Position numbers and translations under genes: made by a program. DNA of 64,000 nucleotides, from NCBI RefSeq assembly GCF_021869535.1, contig NW_026262668.1, positions 136,015,635 to 136,079,634 of the forward strand, written 5' to 3'. The stretch comes from Mytilus californianus (taxonomy: Eukaryota; Mollusca; Bivalvia; Mytilida; Mytilidae). Position 1 is the stretch's first letter, and each line of letters begins with the position of its first letter. Below, piece by piece: positions 39,253 through 53,800 of this stretch. The notes beneath the pieces were generated by a model that saw only the letters and a list, made by a program, of their open reading frames with translations, had not been told where the DNA came from and ran no database searches.

Positions 39253-41196
39253 TTTGAGAAGAGTATTGGCAGGATGTTGGTTATCTTTCACCTTATGGTA
39301 ACCCTGTTCTATCAGGAGTTTGAGAGGAGTATTGACAGGAGGTTGGTTATCTTTTACCTTATGGTAACCCTGTTCTATCAGGAGTTTGAGAGGAGTATTG
39401 ACAGGATGTTGGTTATCTTTTACCTTATGGTAACCCTGTTCTACCAAGAGTTTGAGAGGAGTATTGACATGATGTTGGTTATCTTTTACCTTATGGTAAC
39501 CCTGTTCTATCAGGAGTTTGAGAGGAGTATTGACAGGAGGTTGGTTATCTTTTACCTTATGGTAACCCTGTTCTATCAGGAGTTTGAGAGGAGTATTGAC
39601 AGAATGTTGGTTATCTTTTACCTTATGATAACCCTGTTCTATCAGGAGTTTGAGAGGAGTATTGACAGGATGTTGGTTATCTTTTACCTTATGGTAACCC
39701 TGTTCTATCAGGAGTTTGAGAGGAGTATTGACAGGATGTTGGTTATCTTTTACCTTATGGTAACCCTGTTCTATCAGGAGTTTGAGAGGAGTATTGACAG
39801 GATGTTGGTTATCTTTTACCTTATGGTAACCCTGTTCTATCAGGAGTTTGAGAGGAGTATTGACAGGAGGTTGGTTATTACCTTATGCTAACTCTGTTCT
39901 ATCAGGAGTTTGAGAGGAGTATTGACAGGATGTTGGTTATCTTTTACCTTATGGTAACCCTGTTCTATCAGGAGTTTGATAGGCGTATTGACAGGAGGTT
40001 GGTTATCTTTTACCTTATGGTAATCCTGTTCTATCAAGAGTTTGAGAGGAGTATTGTCAGGAGGTTTGTTATCTTTTACCTTTTGGTAATCCTGTTCTAT
40101 CAAGAGTTTGAGAGGAGTATTGACAGGATGTTAGTTATCTTTTACCTTATGGTAACCCTGTTCTATCAGGAGTTTGATAGGCGTATTGACAGGAGGTTGG
40201 TTATCTTTTACCTTATGGTAATCCTGTTCTATCAAGAGTTTGAGAGGAGTATTGACAGGAGGTTGGTTATCTTTTACCTTATGGTAACCCTGTTCTATCA
40301 GGAGTTTGATAGGAGTATTGACAGGAGGTTGGTTATCTTTTACCTTATGGTAACCCTGTTCTATCAGGAGTTTGATAGGAGTATTGACAGGAGGTTTGTT
40401 ATCTTTTACCTTATGGTAATCCTGTTCTATCAAGAGTTTGAGAGGAGTATTGACAGGAGGTTGGTTATCTTTTACCTTATGGTAACCCTGTTCTATCAGG
40501 AGTTTGAGAGGAGTATTGACAGGATGTTGGTTATCTTTTACCTTATGATAACCCTGTTCTATCAGGAGTTTGAGAGGAGTATTGACAGGAGGTTGGTTAT
40601 TACCTTTAGCTAACTCTGTTCTATCAGGAGTTTGAGAGGAGTATTGACAGGATGTTGGTTATCTTTTACCTTATGGTAACCCTGTTCTATCAGGAGTTTG
40701 ATAGGCGTATTGACAGGAGGTTGGTTATCTTTTACCTTATGGTAATCCTGTTCTATCAAGAGTTTGAGAGGAGTATTGTCAGGAGGTTTGTTATCTTTTA
40801 CCTTTTGGTAATCCTGTTCTATCAAGAGTTTGAGAGGAGTATTGACAGGATGTTGGTTATCTTTTACCTTATGGTAACCCTGTTCTATCAGGAGTTTGAT
40901 AGGCGTATTGACAGGAGGTTGGTTATCTTTTACCTTATGGTAATCCTGTTCTATCAAGAGTTTGAGAGGAGTATTGTCAGGAGGTTTGTTATCTTTTACC
41001 TTTTGGTAATCCTGTTCTATCAAGAGTTTGAGAGGAGTATTGACAGGATGTTGGTTATCTTTTAACTTATGATAACCCTATTCTATCAGGAGTTTGAGAG
41101 GAGTATTGACAGGATGTTGGTTATCTTTTACCTTATGGTAACCCTGTTCTACCAAGAGTTTGAGAGGAGTATTTACAGGAGGTTGGTTATTACCTT

Positions 41197-44100
41197 ATGC
41201 TAACTCTGTTCTATCAGGAGTTTGAGAGGAGTATTGACAGGATGTTGGTTATCTTTTACCTTATGCTAACTCTGTTCTATCAGGAGTTTGAGAGGAGTAT
41301 TGACAGGATGTTGGTTATCTTTTACCTTATGGTAACCCTGTTCTACCAAGAGTTTGAGAGGAGTATTGACAGGAGGTTGGTTATCTTTTACCTTATGGTA
41401 ATCCTGTTCTATCAAGAGTTTGAGAGGAGTATTGACAGAATGTTGGTTATCTTTTACCTAATGATAACCCTGTTCTATCAGGAGTTTGAGAGGAGTATTG
41501 ACAGGATGTTGGTTATCTTTTACCTTATGGTAACCCTGTTCTATCAGGAGTTTGAGAGGAGTATTGACAGGAGGTTGGTTATTACCTTATGCTAACTCTG
41601 TTCTATCAGGAGTTTGAGAGGAGTATTGACAGGATGTTGGTTATCTTTTACCTTATGGTAACCCTGTTCTATCAGGAGTTTGATAGGCGTATTGACAGGA
41701 GGTTGGTTATCTTTTACCTTATGGTAATCCTGTTCTATCAAGAGTTTGAGAGGAGTATTGACAGGAGGTTTGTTATCTTTTACCTTTTGGTAATCCTGTT
41801 CTATCAAGAGTTTGAGAGGAGTATTAACAGGATGTTGGTTATCTTTTACCTTATGGTAACCTTGTTCTATCAGGAGTTTGATAGGCGTATTGACAGGATG
41901 TTGGTTATCTTTTACCTTATGGTAATCCTGTTCTATCAAGAGTTTGAGAGGAGTATTGACAGGAGGTTGGTTATCTTTTACCTTATGGTAACCCTGTTCT
42001 ATCAGGAGTTTGATAAGAGTATTGACAGGAGGTTGGTTATCTTTTACCTTATGGTAACCCTGTTCTATCAGGAGTTTGATAGGAGTATTGACAGGAGGTT
42101 GGTTATCTTTTACCTTATGATAATCCTGTTCTATCAAGAGTTTGAGAGGAGTATTGACAGGAGGTTGGTTATCTTTTACCTTATGGTAACCCTGTTCTAT
42201 CAGGAGTTTGATAGGAGTATTGACAGGAGGTTGGTTATCTTTTAACTTATGATAACCCTATTCTATCAGGAGTTTGAGAGGAGTATTGACAGGATGTTGG
42301 TTATCTTTTACCTTATGGTAACCCTGTTTTACCAAGAGTTTGAGAGGAGTATTTACAGGAGGTTGGTTATTACCTTATGCTAACTCTGTTCTATCAGGAG
42401 TTTGAGAGGAGTATTGACAGGATGTTGGTTATCTTTTACCTGATGCTAACTCTGTTCTATCAGGAGTTTGAGAGGAGTATTGACAGGATGTTGGTTATCT
42501 TTTACCTGATGGTAACCCTGTTCTACCAAGAGTTTGAGAGGAGTATTGACAGGAGGTTGGTTATCTTTTACCTAATGGTAACCCTGTTCTATCAAGAGTT
42601 TGAGAGGAGTATTGACAGAATGTTGGTTATCTTTTACCTTATGATAACCCTGTTCTATCAGCAGTTTGAGAGGAGTATTGACAGGATGTTGGTTATCTTT
42701 TACCTTATGGTAACCCTGTTCTATCAGGAGTTTGAGAGGAGTATTGACAGGATGTTGGTTATCTTTTACCTTATGATAACCCTGTTCTATCAGGAGTTTG
42801 AGAGGAGTATTGACAGGAGGTTGGTTATTACCTTTAGCTAACTCTGTTCTATCAGGAGTTTGAGAGGAGTATTGACAGGATGTTGGTTATCTTTTACCTT
42901 ATGGTAACCCTGTTCTATCAGGAGTTTGATAGGCGTATTGACAGGAGGTTGGTTATCTTTTACCTTATGGTAATCCTGTTCTATCAAGAGTTTGAGAGGA
43001 GTATTGTCAGGAGGTTTGTTATCTTTTACCTTTTGGTAATCCTGTTCTATCAAGAGTTTGAGAGGAGTATTGACAGGATGTTGGTTATCTTTTACCTTAT
43101 GGTAACCCTGTTCTATCAGGAGTTTGATAGGCGTATTGACAGGAGGTTGGTTATCTTTTACCTTATGGTAATCCTGTTCTATCAAGAGTTTGAGAGGAGT
43201 ATTGACAGGATGTTGGTTATCTTTTACCTTATGGTAACCCTGTTCTATCAGGAGTTTGATAGGAGTATTGACAGGAGGTTGGTTATCTTTTACCTTATGG
43301 TAACCCTGTTCTATCATGAGTTTGATAGGAGTATTGACAGGAGGTTGGTTATCTTTTACCTTATGGTAATCCTGTTCTATCAAGAGTTTGAGAGGAGTAT
43401 TGACAGGAGGTTGGTTATCTTTTACCTTATGGTAACCCTGTTCTATCAGGAGTTTGATAGGAGTATTGACAGGAGGTTGGTTATCTTTTAACTTATGATA
43501 ACCCTATTCTATCAGAAGTTTGAGAGGAGTATTGACAGGATGTTGGTTATCTTTTACCTTATGGTAACCCTGTTCTACCAAGAGTTTGAGAGGAGTATTT
43601 ACAGGAGGTTGGTTATTACCTTATGCTAACTCTGTTTTATCAGGAGTTTGAGAGGAGTATTGACAGGATGTTGGTTATCTTTTACCTTATGCTAACTCTG
43701 TTCTATAAGGAGTTTGAGAGGAGTATTGACAGGATGTTGGTTATCTTTTACCTTATGGTAACCCTGTTCTACCAAGAGTTTGAGAGGAGTATTGACAGGA
43801 TGTTGGTTATCTTTTACCTTATGGTAACCCTGTTCTATCAGGAGTTTGATAGGCGTATTGACAGGAGGTTGGTTATCTTTTACCTTATGGTAATCCTGTT
43901 CTATCAAGAGTTTGAGAGGAGTATTGTCAGGAGGTTTGTTATCTTTTACCTTTTGGTAATCCTGTTCTATCAAGAGTTTGAGAGGAGTATTGACAGGATG
44001 TTGGTTATCTTTTACCTTATGGTAACCCTGTTCTATCAGGAGTTTGATAGGCGTATTGACAGGAGGTTGGTTATCTTTTACCTTATGGTAATCCTGTTCT

Positions 44101-44344
44101 ATCAAGAGTTTGAGAGGAGTATTGTCAGGAGGTTTGTTATCTTTTACCTTTTGGTAATCCTGTTCTATCAAGAGTTTGAGAGGAGTATTGACAGGATGTT
44201 GGTTATCTTTTAACTTATGATAACCCTATTCTATCAGGAGTTTGAGAGGAGTATTGACAGGATGTTGGTTATCTTTTACCTTATGGTAACCCTGTTCTAC
44301 CAAGAGTTTGAGAGGAGTATTTACAGGAGGTTGGTTATTACCTT
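41197..44344. repeat. 3,148-bp higher-order repeat, copy 1
   Basis: The pattern of variant units in this block recurs with a constant offset of 3,148 bp at 44345-47376 (partly). 3,148 equals 48 units of 66 bp minus five 4-bp deletions, and five 62-bp units can be counted (near 41579, 42366, 42826, 43613 and 44334). Confidence 0.85.
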
Positions 44345-46770
44345 ATGCTAACTCTGTTCTATCAGGAGTTTGAGAGGAGTATTGACAGGATGTTGGTTAT
44401 CTTTTACCTTATGCTAACTCTGTTCTATCAGGAGTTTGAGAGGAGTATTGACAGGATGTTGGTTATCTTTTACCTTATGGTAACCCTGTTCTACCAAGAG
44501 TTTGAGAGGAGTATTGACAGGAGGTTGGTTATCTTTTACCTTATGGTAATCCTGTTCTATCAAGAGTTTGAGAGGAGTATTGACAGAATGTTGGTTATCT
44601 TTTACCTAATGATAACCCTGTTCTATCAGGAGTTTGAGAGGAGTATTGACAGGATGTTGGTTATCTTTTACCTTATGGTAACCCTGTTCTATCAGGAGTT
44701 TGAGAGGAGTATTGACAGGAGGTTGGTTATTACCTTATGCTAACTCTGTTCTATCAGGAGTTTGAGAGGAGTATTGACAGGATGTTGGTTATCTTTTACC
44801 TTATGGTAACCCTGTTCTATCAGGAGTTTGATAGGCGTATTGACAGGAGGTTGGTTATCTTTTACCTTATGGTAATCCTGTTCTATCAAGAGTTTGAGAG
44901 GAGTATTGACAGGAGGTTTGTTATCTTTTACCTTTTGGTAATCCTGTTCTATCAAGAGTTTGAGAGGAGTATTAACAGGATGTTGGTTATCTTTTACCTT
45001 ATGGTAACCTTGTTCTATCAGGAGTTTGATAGGCGTATTGACAGGATGTTGGTTATCTTTTACCTTATGGTAATCCTGTTCTATCAAGAGTTTGAGAGGA
45101 GTATTGACAGGAGGTTGGTTATCTTTTACCTTATGGTAACCCTGTTCTATCAGGAGTTTGATAAGAGTATTGACAGGAGGTTGGTTATCTTTTACCTTAT
45201 GGTAACCCTGTTCTATCAGGAGTTTGATAGGAGTATTGACAGGAGGTTGGTTATCTTTTACCTTATGATAATCCTGTTCTATCAAGAGTTTGAGAGGAGT
45301 ATTGACAGGAGGTTGGTTATCTTTTACCTTATGGTAACCCTGTTCTATCAGGAGTTTGATAGGAGTATTGACAGGAGGTTGGTTATCTTTTAACTTATGA
45401 TAACCCTATTCTATCAGGAGTTTGAGAGGAGTATTGACAGGATGTTGGTTATCTTTTACCTTATGGTAACCCTGTTTTACCAAGAGTTTGAGAGGAGTAT
45501 TTACAGGAGGTTGGTTATTACCTTATGCTAACTCTGTTCTATCAGGAGTTTGAGAGGAGTATTGACAGGATGTTGGTTATCTTTTACCTGATGCTAACTC
45601 TGTTCTATCAGGAGTTTGAGAGGAGTATTGACAGGATGTTGGTTATCTTTTACCTGATGGTAACCCTGTTCTACCAAGAGTTTGAGAGGAGTATTGACAG
45701 GAGGTTGGTTATCTTTTACCTAATGGTAACCCTGTTCTATCAAGAGTTTGAGAGGAGTATTGACAGAATGTTGGTTATCTTTTACCTTATGATAACCCTG
45801 TTCTATCAGCAGTTTGAGAGGAGTATTGACAGGATGTTGGTTATCTTTTACCTTATGGTAACCCTGTTCTATCAGGAGTTTGAGAGGAGTATTGACAGGA
45901 TGTTGGTTATCTTTTACCTTATGATAACCCTGTTCTATCAGGAGTTTGAGAGGAGTATTGACAGGAGGTTGGTTATTACCTTTAGCTAACTCTGTTCTAT
46001 CAGGAGTTTGAGAGGAGTATTGACAGGATGTTGGTTATCTTTTACCTTATGGTAACCCTGTTCTATCAGGAGTTTGATAGGCGTATTGACAGGAGGTTGG
46101 TTATCTTTTACCTTATGGTAATCCTGTTCTATCAAGAGTTTGAGAGGAGTATTGTCAGGAGGTTTGTTATCTTTTACCTTTTGGTAATCCTGTTCTATCA
46201 AGAGTTTGAGAGGAGTATTGACAGGATGTTGGTTATCTTTTACCTTATGGTAACCCTGTTCTATCAGGAGTTTGATAGGCGTATTGACAGGAGGTTGGTT
46301 ATCTTTTACCTTATGGTAATCCTGTTCTATCAAGAGTTTGAGAGGAGTATTGACAGGATGTTGGTTATCTTTTACCTTATGGTAACCCTGTTCTATCAGG
46401 AGTTTGATAGGAGTATTGACAGGAGGTTGGTTATCTTTTACCTTATGGTAACCCTGTTCTATCATGAGTTTGATAGGAGTATTGACAGGAGGTTGGTTAT
46501 CTTTTACCTTATGGTAATCCTGTTCTATCAAGAGTTTGAGAGGAGTATTGACAGGAGGTTGGTTATCTTTTACCTTATGGTAACCCTGTTCTATCAGGAG
46601 TTTGATAGGAGTATTGACAGGAGGTTGGTTATCTTTTAACTTATGATAACCCTATTCTATCAGAAGTTTGAGAGGAGTATTGACAGGATGTTGGTTATCT
46701 TTTACCTTATGGTAACCCTGTTCTACCAAGAGTTTGAGAGGAGTATTTACAGGAGGTTGGTTATTACCTT
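44345..46770. repeat. 3,148-bp higher-order repeat, copy 2 (partial)
   Basis: Matches 41197-43622 unit by unit, including rare variants such as TTTGATAAGAG (42011 and 45159) and ATCATGAGTTTGATAGG (43313 and 46461). It diverges from copy 1 after about 46,930. Confidence 0.85.
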
Positions 46771-49700
46771 ATGCTAACTCTGTTTTATCAGGAGTTTGAG
46801 AGGAGTATTGACAGGATGTTGGTTATCTTTTACCTTATGCTAACTCTGTTCTATAAGGAGTTTGAGAGGAGTATTGACAGGATGTTGGTTATCTTTTACC
46901 TTATGGTAACCCTGTTCTACCAAGAGTTTGAGAGGAGTATTGACAGGAGGTTGGTTATCTTTTACCTTATGGTAACCCTGTTCTATCAAGAGTTTGAGAG
47001 GAGTATTGACAGAATGTTGGTTATCTTTTACCTTATGATAACCCTGTTCTATCAGGAGTTTGAGAGGAGTATTGACAGGATGTTGGTTATCTTTTACCTT
47101 ATGGTAAACCTGTTCTATCAGGAGTTTAAGAGGAGTATTGACAGGATGTTGTTTATCTTTTACCTTCTGGTAACCCTGTTCTACCAGGAGTTTGAGAGGA
47201 GTATTGACAGGATGTTGGTTATCTTTTACCTTATGATAACCCTGTTCTATCAGGAGTTTGAGAGGAGTATTGACAGGAGGTTGGTTATCTTTTACCTTAT
47301 GGTAACCCTGTTCTATCAGGAGTACTGTTTGAGAGGAGTATTGACAGGATGTTGTTTATCTTTTACCTTGTGGTAACCCTGTTCTACCAGGCGTTTGAGA
47401 GGAGTATTGACAGGAGGTTGGTTATCTTTTACCTTATGGTTACCCTGTTCGATCAGGAGTATTGACAGGAGGTTGGTTATCTTTTAACTTATGGTAACCC
47501 TGTTCTACGAGGAGTTTGAGAGGAGTATTGACAGGAGGTTGGTTATCTTTTAACTTTTGGTAACCCTGTTCTACCAAGAGTTTGAGAGGAGTATTGACAG
47601 GATGTTGGTTATCTTTTACCTTTTGGTAACCCTGTTCTATCAGGAGTTTGAGAGGAGTATTTGCAGGATGTTGGTTATCTTTTACCTTATTGTAATCCTG
47701 TTCTATCAGGAGTTTGAGAGGAGTATTGACAGGAGGTTGGTTATCTTTTACCTTATGGTAACCCTGTTCTATCAGGAGTTTGAGAGGAGTATTGACAGGA
47801 TGTTGGTTATCTTTTACCTTATGGTAACCCTGTTCTATGAGGAGTTTGATAGGAGTATTGACAGGAGGTTGGTTATCTTTTACCATATGGTAATCCTGTT
47901 CTATCAAGAGTTTGAGAGGAGTATTGACAGGAGGTTGGTTATCTTTTACCTTATGGTAACCCTGTTCTATCAGGAGTTTGATAGGAGTATTGACAGGAGG
48001 TTGGTTATCTTTTAATTTATGATAACCCTGTTCTATCAGGAGTTTGAGAGGAGTATTGACAGGATGTTGGTTATCTTTTAACTTATGGTAACCCTGTTCT
48101 ATCAAGAGTTTGAGAGGAGTATTGACAGGAGGTTGGTTATTACCTTATGATAACCCTGTTCTATCAGGAGTTTGAAAGGAGTATTGACAGGAGGTTGGTT
48201 ATCTTTTACCTTATGATAACCCTGTTCTACCAAGAGTTTGAGAGGAGTATTGACAGGATGTTGGTTATCTTTTACCTTATGGTTACCCTGTTCTATCAGG
48301 AGTATTGACAGGAGGTTGGTTATCTTTTAACTTATGGTAACCCTGTTCTACGAGGAGTTTGAGAGGAGTATTGACAGGATGTTGGTTATCTTTTACCTTA
48401 TGGTACTCCTGTTCTATCAAGAGTTTGAGAGGAGTATTAACAGGAGGTTGGTTATCTTTTACCTTATGGTAACCCTGTTCTACCAAGAGTTTGAGAGGAG
48501 TATTGACAGGATGTTGGTTATCTTTTACCTTATGGTAACCCTGTTCTATCAGGAGTTTGAGAGGAGTATTGACAGGAGGTTGGTTATCTTTTACCTGATG
48601 GTAACCCTGTTCTATCAGGAGTTTGAGAGGAGTATTGACAGGATGTTGGTTATCTTTTACCTTATGGTAACCCTGTTCTATCAGGAGTTTGATAGGAGTA
48701 TTGACAGGAGGTTGGTTATCTTTTACCTTATGGTAATCCTGTTCTGTCAAGAGTTTGAGAGGAGTATTGACAGGAGGTTGGTTATCTTTTACCTTATGGT
48801 AACCCTGTTCTATCAGGAGTTTGAGAGGAGTATTGACAGGATGTTGGTTATCTTTTACCTTATGGTAACCCTGTTCTATCAGGAGTTTGATAGGAGTATT
48901 GACAGGAGGTTGGTTATTTTTTAATTTATGATAACCCTGTTCTATCAGGAGTTTGAGAGGAGTATTGACAGGATGTTGGTTATCTTTTACCTTATGGTAA
49001 CCCTGTTCTATCAAGAGTTTGAGAGGAGTATTGACAGGAGGTTGGTTATTACCTTATGCTAACTCTGTTCTATCAGGAGTTTGAGAGGAGTATTGACAGG
49101 ATGTTGGTTATCTTTTACCTTATGGTAACCCTGTTCTATCAGGAGTTTGAGAGGAATATTGACAGGATGTTGGTTATCTTTTACCTTATGGTAACCCTGT
49201 TCTATCAGGAGTTTGAGAGGAGTATTGACAGGAGGTTGGTTATCTTTTACCTTATGGTAACCCTGTTCTATCAGGAGTTTGAGAGGAGTATTGACAGGAG
49301 GTTGGTTATCTTTTAACTTATGGTAACCCTGTTCTATCAAGAGATTGAGAGGAGTATTGACAGGAGGTTGGTTATTACCTTATGATAACCCTGTTCTATC
49401 AGGAGTTTGAAAGGAGTATTGACAGGAGGTTGGTTATCTTTTACCTTATGATAACCCTGTTCTACCAAGAGTTTGAGAGGAGTATTGACAGGATGTTGGT
49501 TATCTTTTACCTTATGGTTACCCTGTTCTATCAGGAGTATTGACAGGAGGTTGGTTATCTTTTAACTTATGGTAACCCTGTTCTACGAGGAGTTTGAGAG
49601 GAGTATTGACAGGATGTTGGTTATCTTTTACCTTATGGTACTCCTGTTCTATCAAGAGTTTGAGAGGAGTATTAACAGGAGGTTGGTTATCTTTTACCTT

Positions 49701-52700
49701 ATGGTAACCCTGTTCTACCAAGATTTTGAGAGGAGTATTGACAGGATGTTGGTTATCTTTTACCTTATGGTAACCCTGTTCTATCAGGAGTTTGAGAGGA
49801 GTATTGACAGGAGGTTGGTTATCTTTTACCTGATGGTAACCCTGTTCTATCAGGAGTTTGAGAGGAGTATTGACAGGATGTTGGTTATCTTTTACCTTAT
49901 GGTAACCCTGTTCTATCAGGAGTTTGATAGGAGTATTGACAGGAGGTTGGTTATCTTTTACCTTATGGTAATCCTGTTCTGTCAAGAGTTTGAGAGGAGT
50001 ATTGACAGGAGGTTGGTTATCTTTTACCTTATGGTAACCCTGTTCTATCAGGAGTTTGATAGGAGTATTGACAGGAGGTTGGTTAATTTTTTAATTTATG
50101 ATAACCCTGTTCTATCAGGAGTTTGAGAGGAGTATTGACAGGATGTTGGTTATCTTTTACCTTATGGTAACCCTGTTCTATCAAGAGTTTGAGAGGAGTA
50201 TTGACAGGAGGTTGGTTATTACCTTATGCTAACTCTGTTCTATCAGGAGTTTGAGAGGAGTATTGACAGGATGTTGGTTATCTTTTACCTTATGGTAACC
50301 CTGTTCTATCAGGAGTTTGAGAGGAATATTGACAGGATGTTGGTTATCTTTTACCTTATGGTAACCCTGTTCTATCAGGAGTTTGAGAGGAGTATTGACA
50401 GGAGGTTGGTTATCTTTTACCTTATGGTAACCCTGTTCTATCAGGAGTTTGAGAGGAGTATTGACAGGAGGTTGGTTATCTTTTACCTTATGATAACCCT
50501 GTTCTATCAGGAGTTTGAGAGGAGTATTGACAGGAGGTTGGTTATCTTTTACCTTATGCTAACTCTGTTCTATCAGGAGTTATAGAGGAGTATTGACAGG
50601 ATGTTGGTTATCTTTTACCTTATGGTAACCCTGTTCTATCAGGAGTTTGAGAGGAGTATTGACAGGAGGTTGGTTATCTTTTACCTTATGGTAACCCTGT
50701 TCCCTCAGGAGTTTGAGAGGAGTATTGACAGGATGTTGGTTATCTTTTACCTTATGGTAACCCTGTTCTACCAACAGTTTGAGAGGAGTATTGACAGGAT
50801 GTTGGTTATCTTTTACCTTATGGTAACCCTGTTCTATCAGGAGTTTGAGAGGAGTATTGACAGGATGTTGGTTATCTTTTACCTTATGGTAATCCTGTTC
50901 TATCAAGAGTTTGAGAGGAGTATTGACAGGAGGTTTGTTATCTTTTACCTTTTGGTAATCCTGTTCTATCAAGAGTTTGAGAGGAGTATTAACAGGATGT
51001 TGGTTATCTTTTACCTTATGGTAACCTTGTTCTATCAGGAGTTTGATAGGCGTATTGACAGGAGGTTGGTTATCTTTTACCTTATGGTAATCCTGTTCTA
51101 TCAAGAGTTTGAGAGGAGTATTGACAGGAGGTTGGTTATCTTTTACCTTATGGTAACCCTGTTCTATCAGGAGTTTGATAAGAGTATTGACAGGAGGTTG
51201 GTTATCTTTTACCTTATGGTAACCCTGTTCTATCAGGAGTTTGATAGGAGTATTGACAGGAGGTTGGTTATCTTTTACCTTATGATAATCCTGTTCTATC
51301 AAGAGTTTGAGAGGAGTATTGACAGGAGGTTGGTTATCTTTTACCTTATGGTAACCCTGTTCTATCAGGAGTTTGATAGGAGTATTGACAGGAGGTTGGT
51401 TATCTTTTAACTTATGATAACCCTATTCTATCAGGAGTTTGAGAGGAGTATTGACAGGATGTTGGTTATCTTTTACCTTATGGTAACCCTGTTTTACCAA
51501 GAGTTTGAGAGGAGTATTTACAGGAGGTTGGTTATTACCTTATGCTAACTCTGTTCTATCAGGAGTTTGAGAGGAGTATTGACAGGATGTTGGTTATCTT
51601 TTACCTGATGCTAACTCTGTTCTATCAGGAGTTTGAGAGGAGTATTGACAGGATGTTGGTTATCTTTTACCTGATGGTAACCCTGTTCTACCAAGAGTTT
51701 GAGAGGAGTATTGACAGGAGGTTGGTTATCTTTTACCTAATGGTAACCCTGTTCTATCAAGAGTTTGAGAGGAGTATTGACAGAATGTTGGTTATCTTTT
51801 ACCTTATGATAACCCTGTTCTATCAGCAGTTTGAGAGGAGTATTGACAGGATGTTGGTTATCTTTTACCTTATGGTAACCCTGTTCTATCAGGAGTTTGA
51901 GAGGAGTATTGACAGGATGTTGGTTATCTTTTACCTTATGGTAACCCTGTTCTATCAGGAGTTTGAGAGGAGTATTGACAGGAGGTTGGTTATTACCTTT
52001 AGCTAACTCTGTTCTATCAGGAGTTTGAGAGGAGTATTGACAGGATGTTGGTTATCTTTTACCTTATGGTAACCCTGTTCTATCAGGAGTTTGATAGGCG
52101 TATTGACAGGAGGTTGGTTATCTTTTACCTTATGGTAATCCTGTTCTATCAAGAGTTTGAGAGGAGTATTGTCAGGAGGTTTGTTATCTTTTACCTTTTG
52201 GTAATCCTGTTCTATCAAGAGTTTGAGAGGAGTATTGACAGGATGTTGGTTATCTTTTACCTTATGGTAACCCTGTTCTATCAGGAGTTTGATAGGCGTA
52301 TTGACAGGAGGTTGGTTATCTTTTACCTTATGGTAATCCTGTTCTATCAAGAGTTTGAGAGGAGTATTGACAGGATGTTGGTTATCTTTTACCTTATGGT
52401 AACCCTGTTCTATCAGGAGTTTGATAGGAGTATTGACAGGAGGTTGGTTATCTTTTACCTTATGGTAACCCTGTTCTATCATGAGTTTGATAGGAGTATT
52501 GACAGGAGGTTGGTTATCTTTTACCTTATGGTAATCCTGTTCTATCAAGAGTTTGAGAGGAGTATTGACAGGAGGTTGGTTATCTTTTACCTTATGGTAA
52601 CCCTGTTCTATCAGGAGTTTGATAGGAGTATTGACAGGAGGTTGGTTATCTTTTAACTTATGATAACCCTATTCTATCAGAAGTTTGAGAGGAGTATTGA

Positions 52701-53800
52701 CAGGATGTTGGTTATCTTTTACCTTATGGTAACCCTGTTCTACCAAGAGTTTGAGAGGAGTATTTACAGGAGGTTGGTTATTACCTTATGCTAACTCTGT
52801 TTTATCAGGAGTTTGAGAGGAGTATTGACAGGATGTTGGTTATCTTTTACCTTATGCTAACTCTGTTCTATAAGGAGTTTGAGAGGAGTATTGACAGGAT
52901 GTTGGTTATCTTTTACCTTATGGTAACCCTGTTCTACCAAGAGTTTGAGAGGAGTATTGACAGGAGGTTGGTTATCTTTTACCTTATGGTAACCCTGTTC
53001 TATCAAGAGTTTGAGAGGAGTATTGACAGAATGTTGGTTATCTTTTACCTTATGATAACCCTGTTCTATCAGGAGTTTGAGAGGAGTATTGACAGGATGT
53101 TGGTTATCTTTTACCTTATGGTAAACCTGTTCTATCAGGAGTTTAAGAGGAGTATTGACAGGATGTTGTTTATCTTTTACCTTCTGGTAACCCTGTTCTA
53201 CCAGGAGTTTGAGAGGAGTATTGACAGGATGTTGGTTATCTTTTACCTTATGATAACCCTGTTCTATCAGGAGTTTGAGAGGAGTATTGACAGGAGGTTG
53301 GTTATCTTTTACCTTATGGTAACCCTGTTCTATCAGGAGTACTGTTTGAGAGGAGTATTGACAGGATGTTGTTTATCTTTTACCTTATGGTAACCCTGTT
53401 CTACCAAGAGTTTGAGAGGAGTATTGACAGGATGTTGGTTATCTTTTACCTTATGGTAACCCTGTTCTATCAGGAGTTTGAGAGGAGTATTGACAGGAGG
53501 TTGGTTATCTTTTACCTGATGGTAACCCTGTTCTATCAGGAGTTTGAGAGGAGTATTGACAGGATGTTGGTTATCTTTTACCTTATGGTAACCCTGTTCT
53601 ATCAGGAGTTTGATAGGAGTATTGACAGGAGGTTGGTTATCTTTTACCTTATGGTAATCCTGTTCTGTCAAGAGTTTGAGAGGAGTATTGACAGGAGGTT
53701 GGTTATCTTTTACCTTATGGTAACCCTGTTCTATCAGGAGTTTGATAGGAGTATTGACAGGAGGTTGGTTAATTTTTTAATTTATGATAACCCTGTTCTA
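45400..53800. repeat. large higher-order block, copy 1 (10,212-bp offset)
   Basis: Every landmark from about 45.4 to 53.8 kb reappears 10,212 bp later (45986 and 56198, 47440 and 57652, 49518 and 59730, 52003 and 62215, 53333 and 63545). Only scattered single-base or few-base differences were noticed (for example near 47475, 47537, 49343, 49726, 51190 and 51925). Confidence 0.85.

Noticed and set aside
39229-39891. 220-codon plus-strand frame at the start of the satellite as a protein gene
   Set aside because: Its first codon is TTG rather than ATG, the translation is only the 22-residue satellite repeat, it ends at a 62-bp length variant, and no promoter or splice signals are seen.
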